DNA from: Methylobacterium segetis
GTDB taxonomy: Bacteria > Pseudomonadota > Alphaproteobacteria > Rhizobiales > Beijerinckiaceae
Direction: 5' to 3'
Assembly (NCBI RefSeq): GCF_004348265.1
Contig: NZ_SMNT01000034.1
Location: 1 to 50,477 of the forward strand
DNA: 50,477 bases
Part shown: positions 16,717-24,141 of the stretch, in pieces
Position numbering within the stretch: position 1 is the first letter of the stretch
Layout: each line of letters begins with the position of its first letter
Notes under the pieces: generated by a model
Seen by the model: the letters and a program-made list of their open reading frames with translations, nothing else
Told to the model about the DNA's origin: nothing
Databases searched by the model: none
Translations under genes and position numbers: made by a program

Positions 16717-16777
16717 AAAAAGCCGCTGCCGATCTTGCCCCAGCGGGTGGCACCCGCGAGACGACCGGATCAGCGGC
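16717..16777 (-). terminator. Leader terminator of the nitrate operon (attenuator)
   Basis: On the minus strand a G+C-rich hairpin ends at CAGCGGC and is followed at once by five T residues (16717-16721). The 3' arm CAGCGGC (16722-16728) can pair with CCGCTG at 16741-16746, or with GCCGCTG at 16771-16777, which is also the 3' arm of the second ANTAR hairpin. The second pairing makes terminator and antiterminator mutually exclusive. It lies 55 bp before the first start codon of the operon, so it must be read through for expression. Confidence 0.65.
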
Positions 16778-16812
16778 CTCGCTGACGGTGCTGCCCGTCG
16801 CCGTTGACGGAC
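16770..16812 (-). promoter_or_regulatory. Two-hairpin ANTAR-target RNA (NasT-responsive antiterminator)
   Basis: On the minus strand the first hairpin is CCGTC-AACGGC-GACGG (16795-16810), extendable to a 7-bp stem with one G-T pair. Its six-base loop has A at position 1 and G at position 4, the two bases conserved in ANTAR-binding RNAs. Nine bases on, the second hairpin is TCAGC-GAGGCC-GCTGA (16770-16785), also with a six-base loop; it keeps G4 but has G rather than A at position 1. A terminator follows. ANTAR proteins such as NasT and NasR are known to bind such tandem hairpins to allow read-through. A nasT gene lies 1.6 kb upstream. The second loop's deviation is the weak point. Confidence 0.68.
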
Positions 16813-16823
16813 GAGAGTTGATG

Positions 16824-16840
16824 AGCAGGTTCCGTGCCAA
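16824..16840 (-). promoter_or_regulatory. Sigma-54 (-24/-12) promoter of the nitrate assimilation operon
   Basis: The minus strand reads TTGGCACGGAACCTGCT, against the sigma-54 consensus TTGGCACG-N4-TTGCW. The invariant GG (16837-16838) and GC (16825-16826) have the required spacing of ten intervening bases. Transcription would start near 16813, just before the first ANTAR hairpin. The -24 half is also part of a perfect CCGTGC-N5-GCACGG inverted repeat (16832-16848). About 115 bp upstream is TGTGC-N3-GCACA (16924-16936), in the usual range for an activator site, though not a textbook NtrC box. Confidence 0.68.
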
Positions 16841-17052
16841 ACGCACGGCCCGACGCTAAGTCTCTGAAGAGAAGAGAGTCTTCGGCCGTTCCCGCAAGGG
16901 CCTTCGGAGGGCTCCTGACGCCGTGTGCGATGCACAAAGAACGGGCTTTTGATTGCGCAGGCGGCAGGCAGGCGCCGGCGTCCGGCGGCTGCGTGCAGCA
17001 CGCGGAGCGAGCCATGACACGGTCCGCGGCTCCGAAGAGCCCGGACGTGGGA
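16841..17052. other. Upstream control region of the nitrate operon
   Basis: A 212-bp stretch without a convincing gene, between the sigma-54-like element and the small ORF at 17053. It contains the palindrome TGTGCGATGCACA (16924-16936) and an A+T-richer patch around 16935-16956, suited to enhancer binding or DNA bending. Apart from those I see nothing definite. Confidence 0.4.
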
Positions 17053-17265
17053 TCAGATCAGGATGGAGAGGGCGAGCGCGATGGCCAGGGTCGGCGCCGC
17101 GCCGAGCGCGACGGCCCAGCGCCAGAGCTGCGGCGCGCCCGTGCGGTTGTCGTTGGCTGCCCGCGGAGGCACGGCCCGGATCCGCACGTAGCGCGACAGT
17201 TCAAGCCGCCTGCGCTCCGAGCGGAGTGCGTGGGAGGAGCCGACGGAGCGATTGCAGCTGGGCAT
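17053..17265 (-). CDS. Small hypothetical protein with C-terminal transmembrane helix
   Basis: A possible 70-residue protein: a basic N-terminus (RSERRRLELSRYVRIR), then PPRAANDNRTG, then a single hydrophobic helix (about residues 49-69) reaching the stop. The 'AANDNR' string before a tail helix is a pattern I associate with small alphaproteobacterial proteins, which is the main support. No strong ribosome binding site precedes the ATG. It sits between nasS and the nitrate operon control region on the same strand. It could equally be a chance open frame in G+C-rich DNA; I cannot assign a function. Confidence 0.42.
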   Translation of the reverse strand: MPSCNRSVGSSHALRSERRRLELSRYVRIRAVPPRAANDNRTGAPQLWRWAVALGAAPTLAIALALSILI

Positions 17266-17375
17266 GGCGCAGATCAACGGCGTTCCGCTCCGCCCCGTTC
17301 CGCGGCAGGTGGGATACGGTGCCGCTTTGCACGCCGCCGCACCATCACCTGTTCGTGAAGCTGGGCCTCCGGCGG

Positions 17376-18398
17376 TCACGCATCGAGCCCGGCGGCCCTG
17401 AGCAGGTCGGGCCGGTAGATCCGGCCTGCCGCCTCGAGCGTCGCCGCGATCCCGGCCGTGGGGATCTGACCGGCTTCGGCCATCTCGTCGATCAGCCAGC
17501 GGAGCTGGTCGGCGGCGGGCTCCAGCGCGGGCCGGCCGAGATGGATGTAGCCCGCCACGCGCCGCCGCCGCCCGGCCGCATCGAGGATGATCTCTCCGTC
17601 GAGGCAACGGGCGACAAGGCCCGCATCCTGGCCGAGGAAGGCGCGGGCCGCGAGGCGATGGGCGAGTTCGGCCCGGTTTCCGGGTTCCGCGCACCAGAGA
17701 CCTGCCCGTGCCACCGCGCGGACCAGGGGCAGGGCTCCCTCGCCGAGACGGGCGGAGAGCGCGAGCACTTTCTCGGGGGCGTCCGGCACGATCTCGCAGC
17801 CGAGCGCCGCGATGCGTCCGATGCCGGCCGCGACCGCCACGCCGTTCCAGGGCGCGCCGGCACAGAACCCGTCTACGATCCCGCGCGACAGCGCCTCGAC
17901 GCTGTGCTGGGGCGGCACCGCGACGAGGCGCACCGCCGCGAGGTCGAGCCCGCCGAGCGCCAGGAAGTGGCGGAGCTGGTAGGTGTGGCAGGAGAAGGGG
18001 TGCACGGTGCCGAGGACGATGGGGCGCCCCACCCGCCGCCGCGTCTCGGCGAGGCCCGCGAAGGCGCGCGCCACCGTGGCCGGCCCGTCCTCGCCCGGCG
18101 CCATCGCCTGCCACAGATCCGCCGAGAGCGTGACCGCGTTGCCGGTGAGGTTGAGGCCGAGGGGAACGACGAGGTCGGCAGGCGGTCCGCTGAGCCCCAG
18201 CGCACTCGCCAGCGCCAGCGGCGCCAGCATGTGAGCCCCGTCGAGGTAGCCGAGCGCCAGCCGGTCGCGCAGGGTCGCCCAGGAGGGCTCGGCCGAGAGG
18301 TCGAGCTCGAGCCCCTCCTCCGCCGCGAAGCCGAACTCGGCCGCTGCGATCAGCGGCGCGGCGTCGAGGAGCGGGATGTAGCCGAGATGCAGCCTCAT
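17376..18398 (-). CDS. nasS: NasS-type nitrate/nitrite sensor (cytoplasmic NrtA/CmpA-like binding protein)
   Basis: A 340-residue protein of the NrtA/CmpA solute-binding family: it begins MRLHLGYIPLLDAAPLIAA and contains GYLDGAHMLAPLALA, VTLSADLWQAM, HPFSCHTYQLRHFLALGGL, VPPQHSVEALSRGIVDGFCAGAPWN and a C-terminal RWLIDEMAEAGQIP. Unlike true transporter binding proteins it has no signal peptide or lipobox, and no permease lies nearby, so it should be cytoplasmic. This matches NasS, which in Azotobacter, Paracoccus and Bradyrhizobium sequesters NasT until nitrate or nitrite binds. Its start overlaps the nasT stop by 4 bp (ATGA), supporting stoichiometric production. A 34-residue hydrophilic stretch around GRRRRVAGYIHLGRP is family-typical. 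Confidence 0.88.
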   Translation of the reverse strand: MRLHLGYIPLLDAAPLIAAAEFGFAAEEGLELDLSAEPSWATLRDRLALGYLDGAHMLAPLALASALGLSGPPADLVVPLGLNLTGNAVTLSADLWQAMAPGEDGPATVARAFAGLAETRRRVGRPIVLGTVHPFSCHTYQLRHFLALGGLDLAAVRLVAVPPQHSVEALSRGIVDGFCAGAPWNGVAVAAGIGRIAALGCEIVPDAPEKVLALSARLGEGALPLVRAVARAGLWCAEPGNRAELAHRLAARAFLGQDAGLVARCLDGEIILDAAGRRRRVAGYIHLGRPALEPAADQLRWLIDEMAEAGQIPTAGIAATLEAAGRIYRPDLLRAAGLDA

Positions 18399-18982
18399 CC
18401 GAGCAGGTCCGCGGTTGTGACGATGGCGCGGGCGATGTCCGCGATCTTGCGCTTCTCGTTCATGGCCTTGCGGCGCAACTGCTTGTAGGCCTCGTCCTCG
18501 GACAGGCCCTTCAGGCTCATCAGGATGCCCTTGGCCCGCTCGATGAGCTTGCGGTCGGCGAGCTCGCCGCGGGCCTCCGTGAGCTCCCGCTGGAGGCGCG
18601 CGAAGGCGTTGAAGCGCAGGATCGCAATGTCGAGGATCGGCTTGATCCGCTCGGGCCGCAACCCGTCGACGACGTAGGCGGAGATGCCCGCATCGACGGC
18701 AGCCTGCATCATGGTCGCGTCCGAGCGGTCGACGAACATCGCCACCGGGCGCTCGACCTGACGGGAGACGCCCGACATCTGCTCCAAGATGTCCCGGCTC
18801 GGGCTCTCCAGATGGATGACCACGACGTCGGGCTGCAGGCTCGCCACCCGCTCCATCAGGTCCGCGGTATCTGGGATGACGACGACGCGCCCGACGCCGG
18901 CCGCGCGCAGGCCCTCCTCGAGGATGGCGGCACGGGCCCGGCTCGGGTCGATCACGGCGACGGTGAGGCTGGATTCGATCAT
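18395..18982 (-). CDS. nasT: NasT-type ANTAR-domain antiterminator
   Basis: A 195-residue two-domain regulator. Residues 1-125 form a response-regulator-like receiver (LTVAVIDPSRARAAILEEGL; PDVVVIHLESPSRDIL; ERPVAMFVDRSD). Residues ~135-190 form the ANTAR RNA-binding domain (RKLIERAKGILMSLKGLSEDEAYKQLRRKAMNEKRKI in register with the family). ANTAR proteins bind tandem hairpins in leader RNA and prevent termination; such a leader precedes the linked nitrate operon. The usual phosphoacceptor Asp at the end of strand 3 is replaced by His57 (VVVIH), consistent with control by protein binding (NasS) rather than phosphorylation. Translationally coupled to nasS. Confidence 0.92.
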   Translation of the reverse strand: MIESSLTVAVIDPSRARAAILEEGLRAAGVGRVVVIPDTADLMERVASLQPDVVVIHLESPSRDILEQMSGVSRQVERPVAMFVDRSDATMMQAAVDAGISAYVVDGLRPERIKPILDIAILRFNAFARLQRELTEARGELADRKLIERAKGILMSLKGLSEDEAYKQLRRKAMNEKRKIADIARAIVTTADLLG

Positions 18983-19061
18983 CGCGGCCCGGTGCGGGGC
19001 ATTCTCGGTTGTTGACGTATCGGCTTTCGGCCGCGGCGGTAGCGCGGCGGCGGTTCCGGAC

Positions 19062-19075
19062 GCAAGCAGCGTGCC
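19062..19075 (-). promoter_or_regulatory. Candidate sigma-54 promoter of nasTS
   Basis: On the minus strand GGCACGCTGCTTGC places GG (19074-19075) and GC (19062-19063) with ten bases between them, and both GGCACG and TTGC match the -24/-12 consensus exactly. The predicted start near 19050 would leave a leader of about 70 bases before nasT. The flanking T at the -24 box is replaced by G. It parallels the element in front of the nitrate operon. Confidence 0.55.
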
Positions 19076-19183
19076 CGCCCGGCCGGCCGGGCGCGGATAC
19101 CGAGCGGAAAGGAAACGGCCCCGGTTCCGCCGCAAAGCCGGAGGCATCCTCCACCATGGACTGACCACAGGACGAGGTTCGGC

Positions 19184-19798
19184 GTGAGTCGCATGATGCA
19201 GCGAGACCCGATCTCCTCGACGCATGCCGGCCCGGCCTCCGAGGTCGCCGCGGGCGCGTCTCTCCCCTTCCTGCCCACCCTGGCCACCGCCTTCGCCATC
19301 GCGGCCCTCTCCCTTCTCTGCGGGGAGCCGTCGGGACAGGCGCCTGCCGCGGAGCCGCCCGCTTCGGTGCAGGCCGCGATCGTGCCGGCCGTCGGCGAAC
19401 GGGACTTCCATCCCCCGGCAGAGGTCGCCGAGACGGCCCGGCCGGCCGCCGCCCTCGCCTTCGCGCAGATCTACCCCTTCCTTCCGGTTGAGCCGCGGCT
19501 GGCCGCCGCGCCGCGCCCCGCCCGCATGGCCGCCGCACCCCGGCGCGCTCCCTGCGCGGCCTGTACCGAGGCCGGACCCCGGCACAGCGAGGCGACGCAC
19601 GCCGCGCCGGCCGCCGATCTTCCGGCGACGGCGGGGACGGAGGCTCCGGAGGATTCGCTGTTGCCGCGCCTCGCCCTGCCCTTCGCTCCGGCCGTGCGGG
19701 TCGTCGACCGGGCGCTCGACCGTGCCGCCGGCTATGTCCGCACGGGCGTGACGGCCCTCGGCGGGTCCGTGAGCGTGGTGGTCGACCGCCTGAACTGA
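19184..19798 (+). CDS. Hypothetical membrane-anchored Ala/Pro-rich protein
   Basis: A 204-residue protein I do not recognise. Residues ~24-45 (AGASLPFLPTLATAFAIAALSLLCG) form one hydrophobic helix after a short N-terminus, so the rest is probably periplasmic. The middle (46-155) is low-complexity, rich in Ala and Pro, with a CAAC pair. The C-terminal 50 residues (LPRLALPFAPAVRVVDRALDRAAGYVRTGVTALGG) could form an amphipathic helix. The GTG start has GACGAGG upstream; an ATG three codons later is an alternative. It is divergent from nasT with a 201-bp shared spacer, and precedes the GH15 gene by 166 bp. It has the same layout as the hypothetical protein at 29210. Confidence 0.6.
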   Translation: MSRMMQRDPISSTHAGPASEVAAGASLPFLPTLATAFAIAALSLLCGEPSGQAPAAEPPASVQAAIVPAVGERDFHPPAEVAETARPAAALAFAQIYPFLPVEPRLAAAPRPARMAAAPRRAPCAACTEAGPRHSEATHAAPAADLPATAGTEAPEDSLLPRLALPFAPAVRVVDRALDRAAGYVRTGVTALGGSVSVVVDRLN

Positions 19799-19964
19799 GG
19801 CGCGGCCGCGGCGGCCCGCCCGGCTTCGCACCCTGCCGCGCAAATCCGTGATGAGGCTGGACCGTGAGCGGGGCCGGACCTACCTGCAACCGATCGCGGA
19901 GGCCGCGCCGCGCATAGCGGGACGTCGATCGCCTTCCCGCAATGGATCGGGCACGGGGATCGGG

Positions 19965-21845
19965 ATGGCAGCCAGGATCGAGGATTACGCGCTCGTCGGC
20001 GATTGCCGCACCGCCGCCCTGATCAGCCGGGACGGTAGCGTCGACTGGCTCTGCTTCCCGCGCTTCGATGCCTCCGCCTGCTTCGCGGGCCTCCTCGGCA
20101 CGAACGAGCACGGCTTCTGGCGCATCGCGCCCGCGGCCAAGCACGTCGAGACGAGCCGCCGCTACCGCGAGGGCACCCTCGTCCTCGAGACGCGCCACAG
20201 AACCCGCGACGGCGCGGTGCTCGTGACCGACTACATGCCGGCCGGCGACGGCTCGCACCTGATCCGCCTCGTCGAGGGCGTGCATGGCCGGGTCGCCATG
20301 CGCATGGATCTGGCGATCCGATTCGATTACGGCTCGGCGGTTCCCTGGGTTTCCCATAACGAATGGGGCGACCTGAGAGCGATCTCGGGCCCTCACAAGC
20401 TCGTCCTGCGGACCGGGGCACCGCTCCACGGGGTCGACCAGACCACTGTCTCCGAGTTCACTGTGAAGGCCGGCGAGACCGTGGCCTTCACCCTCAGCTA
20501 CGGCGCCTCGCACGAGGATGACCCGCCCCCGGTCGAGCCGCGCAAGGTGCTGGCGGCGACCGACAGCTTCTGGCGGGACTGGTCGCGCCACTGCGCCAGC
20601 GGCACACCGTGGGACGACATCCTCAAGCGCTCGCTCCTGACCCTGAAGGCCCTCATCTACATGCCGACCGGCGGCATCGTGGCGGCCCCCACCACCTCGC
20701 TTCCCGAGCAACTCGGCGGCGTGCGCAACTGGGATTACAGGTTCTGCTGGCTGCGCGACTCGACCTTCACCCTGCTCGCCCTGATGGATGGCGGCTTCAT
20801 CGAGGAGGCCCGCGCCTGGCGCGCCTGGCTGCTCAGGGCGGTGGCCGGCAACCCGGAGCAGGCGCACATCCTCTACGGCATCGCGGGCGAGCGCCTCCTG
20901 CCGGAGATCGAGCTCGACTGGCTGCCCGGCTACGAGGGCTCGAAGCCCGTGCGCGTCGGCAACGCCGCGGTGGCGCAGTTCCAGCTCGACGTCTACGGCG
21001 AACTCTTCGACGCCCTCTATCAGGCGAGACGCCGCGGCATGCCCGACGACCGCGACGGCTGGCGCGTTGGCCTCGCCCTCATGGAGCACCTGGAGAAGGT
21101 CTGGAACGAGCCCGACGAGGGCATCTGGGAGGTGCGCGGCGGGCGCAAGCACTTCGTGCACTCGAAGGTGATGGCCTGGGTCGCCGTCGACCGGGCGATC
21201 CGCACCAACGAGGAGCGCCCCCGTGCCGGCCGCGCCGCACCCCTTGATCGCTGGCGGGCCCTGCGCGACCGGATCCACGCCGAGGTCTGCGAGAAGGGCT
21301 TCGATCCGGAACTGAACAGCTTCGTGCAGTATTACGGCTCGAAGGAACTCGATGCGAGCCTCCTTCTCATCGCCCATATGGGCTTCCTGCCCCAGGAGGA
21401 TCCTCGGGTGGTCGGCACCGTCGAGGCGGTCGGCCGACATCTGATGCGGGACGGGTTCGTCCTGCGCTACGACACCGAGGATCAGAGGACCGACGGTCTC
21501 CCCGGCGGCGAGGGCGCCTTCCTGCCCTGCAGCTTCTGGTATGCGGACAACCTGATCGGCCTCGGCCGGTGCGACGAGGCGCGGGAGCTGATCGAGCGTC
21601 TGATCGGGGTCTGCAATGACCTCGGGCTGGTTGCGGAAGAGTACGATCCGGAGGAGAAGCGCCTCGTGGGGAACTTCCCGCAGGCTTTCAGCCACGTCGC
21701 CCTGGTGAACACCATCCTGAACTACAGCCGCGCCCTGGGGCCGGCCCGGGAACGGAGCGAGGCGCGGGGCCGGGAGGCGGCGGAGGAGCGCGGGCACGCA
21801 ATCGGCGCGCCGGCCCCTGCCGCAGCGGCGCCGGCCGGCGCCTGA
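19965..21845 (+). CDS. GH15-family glycoside hydrolase (glucoamylase/trehalase-like)
   Basis: A 626-residue cytoplasmic enzyme with no signal peptide. N-terminal MAARIEDYALVGDCRTAALISRDGSVDWLCFPRFDA is the hallmark opening of bacterial GH15 proteins (beta-sandwich domain). It is followed by the (alpha/alpha)6-barrel containing NWDYRFCWLRDSTF, GYEGSKPVRVGNAA and GLVAEEYDPEEKRLVGNFPQAFSHVALVNT. These contain the GH15 catalytic acid region and the general base in the VAEEYD block. It hydrolyses alpha-glucosidic bonds; relatives include glucoamylase and GH15 trehalases, which cannot be told apart here. I placed the start at the conserved MAARIEDY. It ends 39 bp before tkt and probably feeds glucose into the pathway encoded downstream. 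The C-terminal 40 residues are Ala/Arg/Glu-rich extension. Confidence 0.88.
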   Translation: MAARIEDYALVGDCRTAALISRDGSVDWLCFPRFDASACFAGLLGTNEHGFWRIAPAAKHVETSRRYREGTLVLETRHRTRDGAVLVTDYMPAGDGSHLIRLVEGVHGRVAMRMDLAIRFDYGSAVPWVSHNEWGDLRAISGPHKLVLRTGAPLHGVDQTTVSEFTVKAGETVAFTLSYGASHEDDPPPVEPRKVLAATDSFWRDWSRHCASGTPWDDILKRSLLTLKALIYMPTGGIVAAPTTSLPEQLGGVRNWDYRFCWLRDSTFTLLALMDGGFIEEARAWRAWLLRAVAGNPEQAHILYGIAGERLLPEIELDWLPGYEGSKPVRVGNAAVAQFQLDVYGELFDALYQARRRGMPDDRDGWRVGLALMEHLEKVWNEPDEGIWEVRGGRKHFVHSKVMAWVAVDRAIRTNEERPRAGRAAPLDRWRALRDRIHAEVCEKGFDPELNSFVQYYGSKELDASLLLIAHMGFLPQEDPRVVGTVEAVGRHLMRDGFVLRYDTEDQRTDGLPGGEGAFLPCSFWYADNLIGLGRCDEARELIERLIGVCNDLGLVAEEYDPEEKRLVGNFPQAFSHVALVNTILNYSRALGPARERSEARGREAAEERGHAIGAPAPAAAAPAGA

Positions 21846-21884
21846 CGAACCGACGACGCAGTTTCAGTTTCAGGAAGACCAGAC

Positions 21885-23960
21885 ATGAGCGGAGCAGACG
21901 CGGGCCCCAAGGCCGCCCTGAGCGAGGTCGAGAAGCTCAGCATCGATACGATCCGGACGCTCGCGATCGACGCGGTGCAGAAGGCGAATTCCGGCCATGC
22001 CGGCGCCCCGATGGCGCTGGCGCCCGTCGCCTATACCCTCTGGAACCGCTACCTGCGCTACGACCCGGCCCACCCGCACTGGCCGAACCGCGACCGGTTC
22101 GTGCTCTCGGCCGGCCACGCCTCGATGCTGCTCTACGCGCTCCTGCACCTCGCGGGCGTGGCGCGCGAGGACGGGGGCAACGAGCCCGCCGTCTCCCTCG
22201 ACGACATCAAGCAGTTCCGCCAGCTCGACAGCCGCACGCCCGGCCATCCCGAGTACCACTTCACCACGGGCGTCGAGACGACGACGGGTCCCCTCGGGCA
22301 GGGCGTGGCGAACTCGGTCGGCATGGCAATGGGCGGCCGTTTCCTCGGCGAGCGCCTCAACAAGCCTGAGCTTCCGCTGTTCGACTACAACGTCTACGCG
22401 ATCTGCTCGGACGGCGACCTGATGGAGGGCGTCTCGGGCGAGGCGGCCTCGATCGCCGGGCACCTGCGCCTGTCGAACCTGTGCTGGATCTACGACAACA
22501 ACACCATCACGATCGAGGGCCACACCGAGCTCGCCTTCGGGGAGGAGGTGGCGACCCGCTTCCTCGCCTACGGCTGGCAGGTCCTGCGGGTCGCCGACGC
22601 CAACGACGTGCACGCGATCGCGAGCGCGCTCGAGACCTTCCTGCAATCCTCCGACCGGCCGACGATCATCATCGTCAACTCGATCATCGGCTACGGCGCG
22701 CCGAGCAAGCAGAACACCGCCAAGGCCCATTCCGACGCGCTCGGCGAGGACGAGGTCAGGGGTGCCAAGCGCGCCTACGGCTGGCCCGAGGACGCGCAAT
22801 TCCTCGTCCCCGACGGCGTCGTCCAGAATTTTCGCGATGGGATCGGTGCCCGGGGAGCCGCCCTCTTCACGCAGTGGGAGGGCTTCCTGAAGGCGGCCGA
22901 GGAGAGCGACGCCGAGCATGCCGAGGACGTCACGGCCTTCCTCGAAGGGCGCCTGCCCGAGGGCTGGGACCGCGACATCCCGGTCTTTCCCGCCGACGCC
23001 AAGGGGCTCGCCACCCGCGAATCGTCCGGCAAGGTGCTGAACGCCATCGCGCCGCACGTGCCCTTCATGCTCGGCGGCTCGGCGGATCTCGCGCCCTCGA
23101 ACAAGACCAAGCTCGAATTCGAGGGGGCCGGCACGTTGGCGCCCTTCGAGCCGGGCGGGCGCAACATCCATTTCGGCGTGCGCGAGCACGCGATGGGCTC
23201 GATCGTGAACGGCCTCGGCCTCGTGGGATTGCGCGCCTACGGCGCTACCTTCCTCGTCTTCGCCGACTACATGCGGCCGCCGATCCGCCTCGCGTCGCTG
23301 ATGGAGCTGCCGATCTTCCACGTTTTCACGCACGATTCGATCGGCGTCGGCGAGGACGGGCCGACCCATCAGCCGGTCGAGCAATTCCTCTCGCTCCGCG
23401 CGATCCCCGGTCTCGTGACCCTGCGCCCGGCCGACGCCAACGAGGTGGCCGAGGCCTACCGGGTGATCTTCTCGCTGAAGAACCAGCCGGCGGTGCTCGC
23501 CCTCTCCCGCCAGCCGCTACCGACCCTCGACCGGGGGCGGTACGCGAGCGCCGCGGGCGTGGCGAAGGGCGCCTACGTGCTCGCCGACAGCGACGGCAGC
23601 CCGGACGTGATCCTGATCGGCTCCGGCTCCGAGGTGCAGCTCTGCGTCTCGGCCTACGAGACCCTGAAGGCGGAAGGGGTGAAGGCCCGCGTCGTCTCGA
23701 TGCCCTCCTGGGACCTGTTCGAGCGGCAGGATCAAGCCTACCGCGAGAGCGTGCTGCCGCCGGACGTGCTCGCGCGCGTCGCCGTCGAGCAGGGCTCGGT
23801 GATCGGCTGGGACCGCTATGCGGGCTCCAGCGGCGCGATCATCGGCATGCACACCTTCGGTTCCTCGGCCCCCATCAAGGACCTCCAGAAGAAGTTCGGA
23901 TTCACGCCGGACAAGGTGCTGGAGGCCGCTCGCGATCAGGTGAAGAAGCACCGGCGCTGA
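21885..23960 (+). CDS. tkt: Transketolase
   Basis: A 691-residue thiamine-diphosphate enzyme of the non-oxidative pentose phosphate pathway, moving two-carbon ketol units between sugar phosphates. Visible: the N-terminal LSIDTIRTLAIDAVQKANSGHAGAPM block, the ThDP/Mg motif CSDGDLMEGVSGEAA...NLCWIYDNN, and the second-domain HDSIGVGEDGPTHQPVEQ signature that binds substrate phosphate. Length is normal. An AGGA precedes the ATG by nine bases, after a short CAGTTTCAGTTTCAG direct repeat. It is the first of four sugar-phosphate genes on the plus strand and is probably cotranscribed with GH15. No signs of being a formaldehyde-fixing variant are evident. Confidence 0.96.
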   Translation: MSGADAGPKAALSEVEKLSIDTIRTLAIDAVQKANSGHAGAPMALAPVAYTLWNRYLRYDPAHPHWPNRDRFVLSAGHASMLLYALLHLAGVAREDGGNEPAVSLDDIKQFRQLDSRTPGHPEYHFTTGVETTTGPLGQGVANSVGMAMGGRFLGERLNKPELPLFDYNVYAICSDGDLMEGVSGEAASIAGHLRLSNLCWIYDNNTITIEGHTELAFGEEVATRFLAYGWQVLRVADANDVHAIASALETFLQSSDRPTIIIVNSIIGYGAPSKQNTAKAHSDALGEDEVRGAKRAYGWPEDAQFLVPDGVVQNFRDGIGARGAALFTQWEGFLKAAEESDAEHAEDVTAFLEGRLPEGWDRDIPVFPADAKGLATRESSGKVLNAIAPHVPFMLGGSADLAPSNKTKLEFEGAGTLAPFEPGGRNIHFGVREHAMGSIVNGLGLVGLRAYGATFLVFADYMRPPIRLASLMELPIFHVFTHDSIGVGEDGPTHQPVEQFLSLRAIPGLVTLRPADANEVAEAYRVIFSLKNQPAVLALSRQPLPTLDRGRYASAAGVAKGAYVLADSDGSPDVILIGSGSEVQLCVSAYETLKAEGVKARVVSMPSWDLFERQDQAYRESVLPPDVLARVAVEQGSVIGWDRYAGSSGAIIGMHTFGSSAPIKDLQKKFGFTPDKVLEAARDQVKKHRR

Positions 23961-23965
23961 CCGGA

Positions 23966-23988
23966 CCCTCTTCCCGATCCGGTGAGGG
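23966..23988. repeat. Extragenic palindrome (CCCTC...GAGGG)
   Basis: CCCTCTTCCCGATCCGGTGAGGG, just after the tkt stop, has complementary ends and a C/G-rich centre. It resembles other spacer palindromes in this window (27104, 36124, 40022, 44738). It might also act as a factor-dependent terminator; no T-run follows on the plus strand. Confidence 0.45.
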
Positions 23989-24141
23989 ACCTGCGATTGA
24001 CGGGGCGGGCGGCATACATAGCCTCCCCCGGGATCAAGGCTGGCGGATGCGGCGCGGCGCGCCACATGTCGCACCGCCCTCACCTATCCGGTCCGCACGG
24101 GTGAGCGGACCCATCGTCTCAGACTGCAAGGATCGATCGGC

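Noticed and set aside
17376..21797. 1473-codon minus-strand frame
   Set aside because: Its 3' part is NasS. The remainder covers nasT in another frame and lies antisense to the GH15 gene.
23997..24025. TTGACG with a weak -10 before tal-pgi as promoter
   Set aside because: The only -10-like hexamers are at poor spacing (12 bp) or poor match, so I did not list it.
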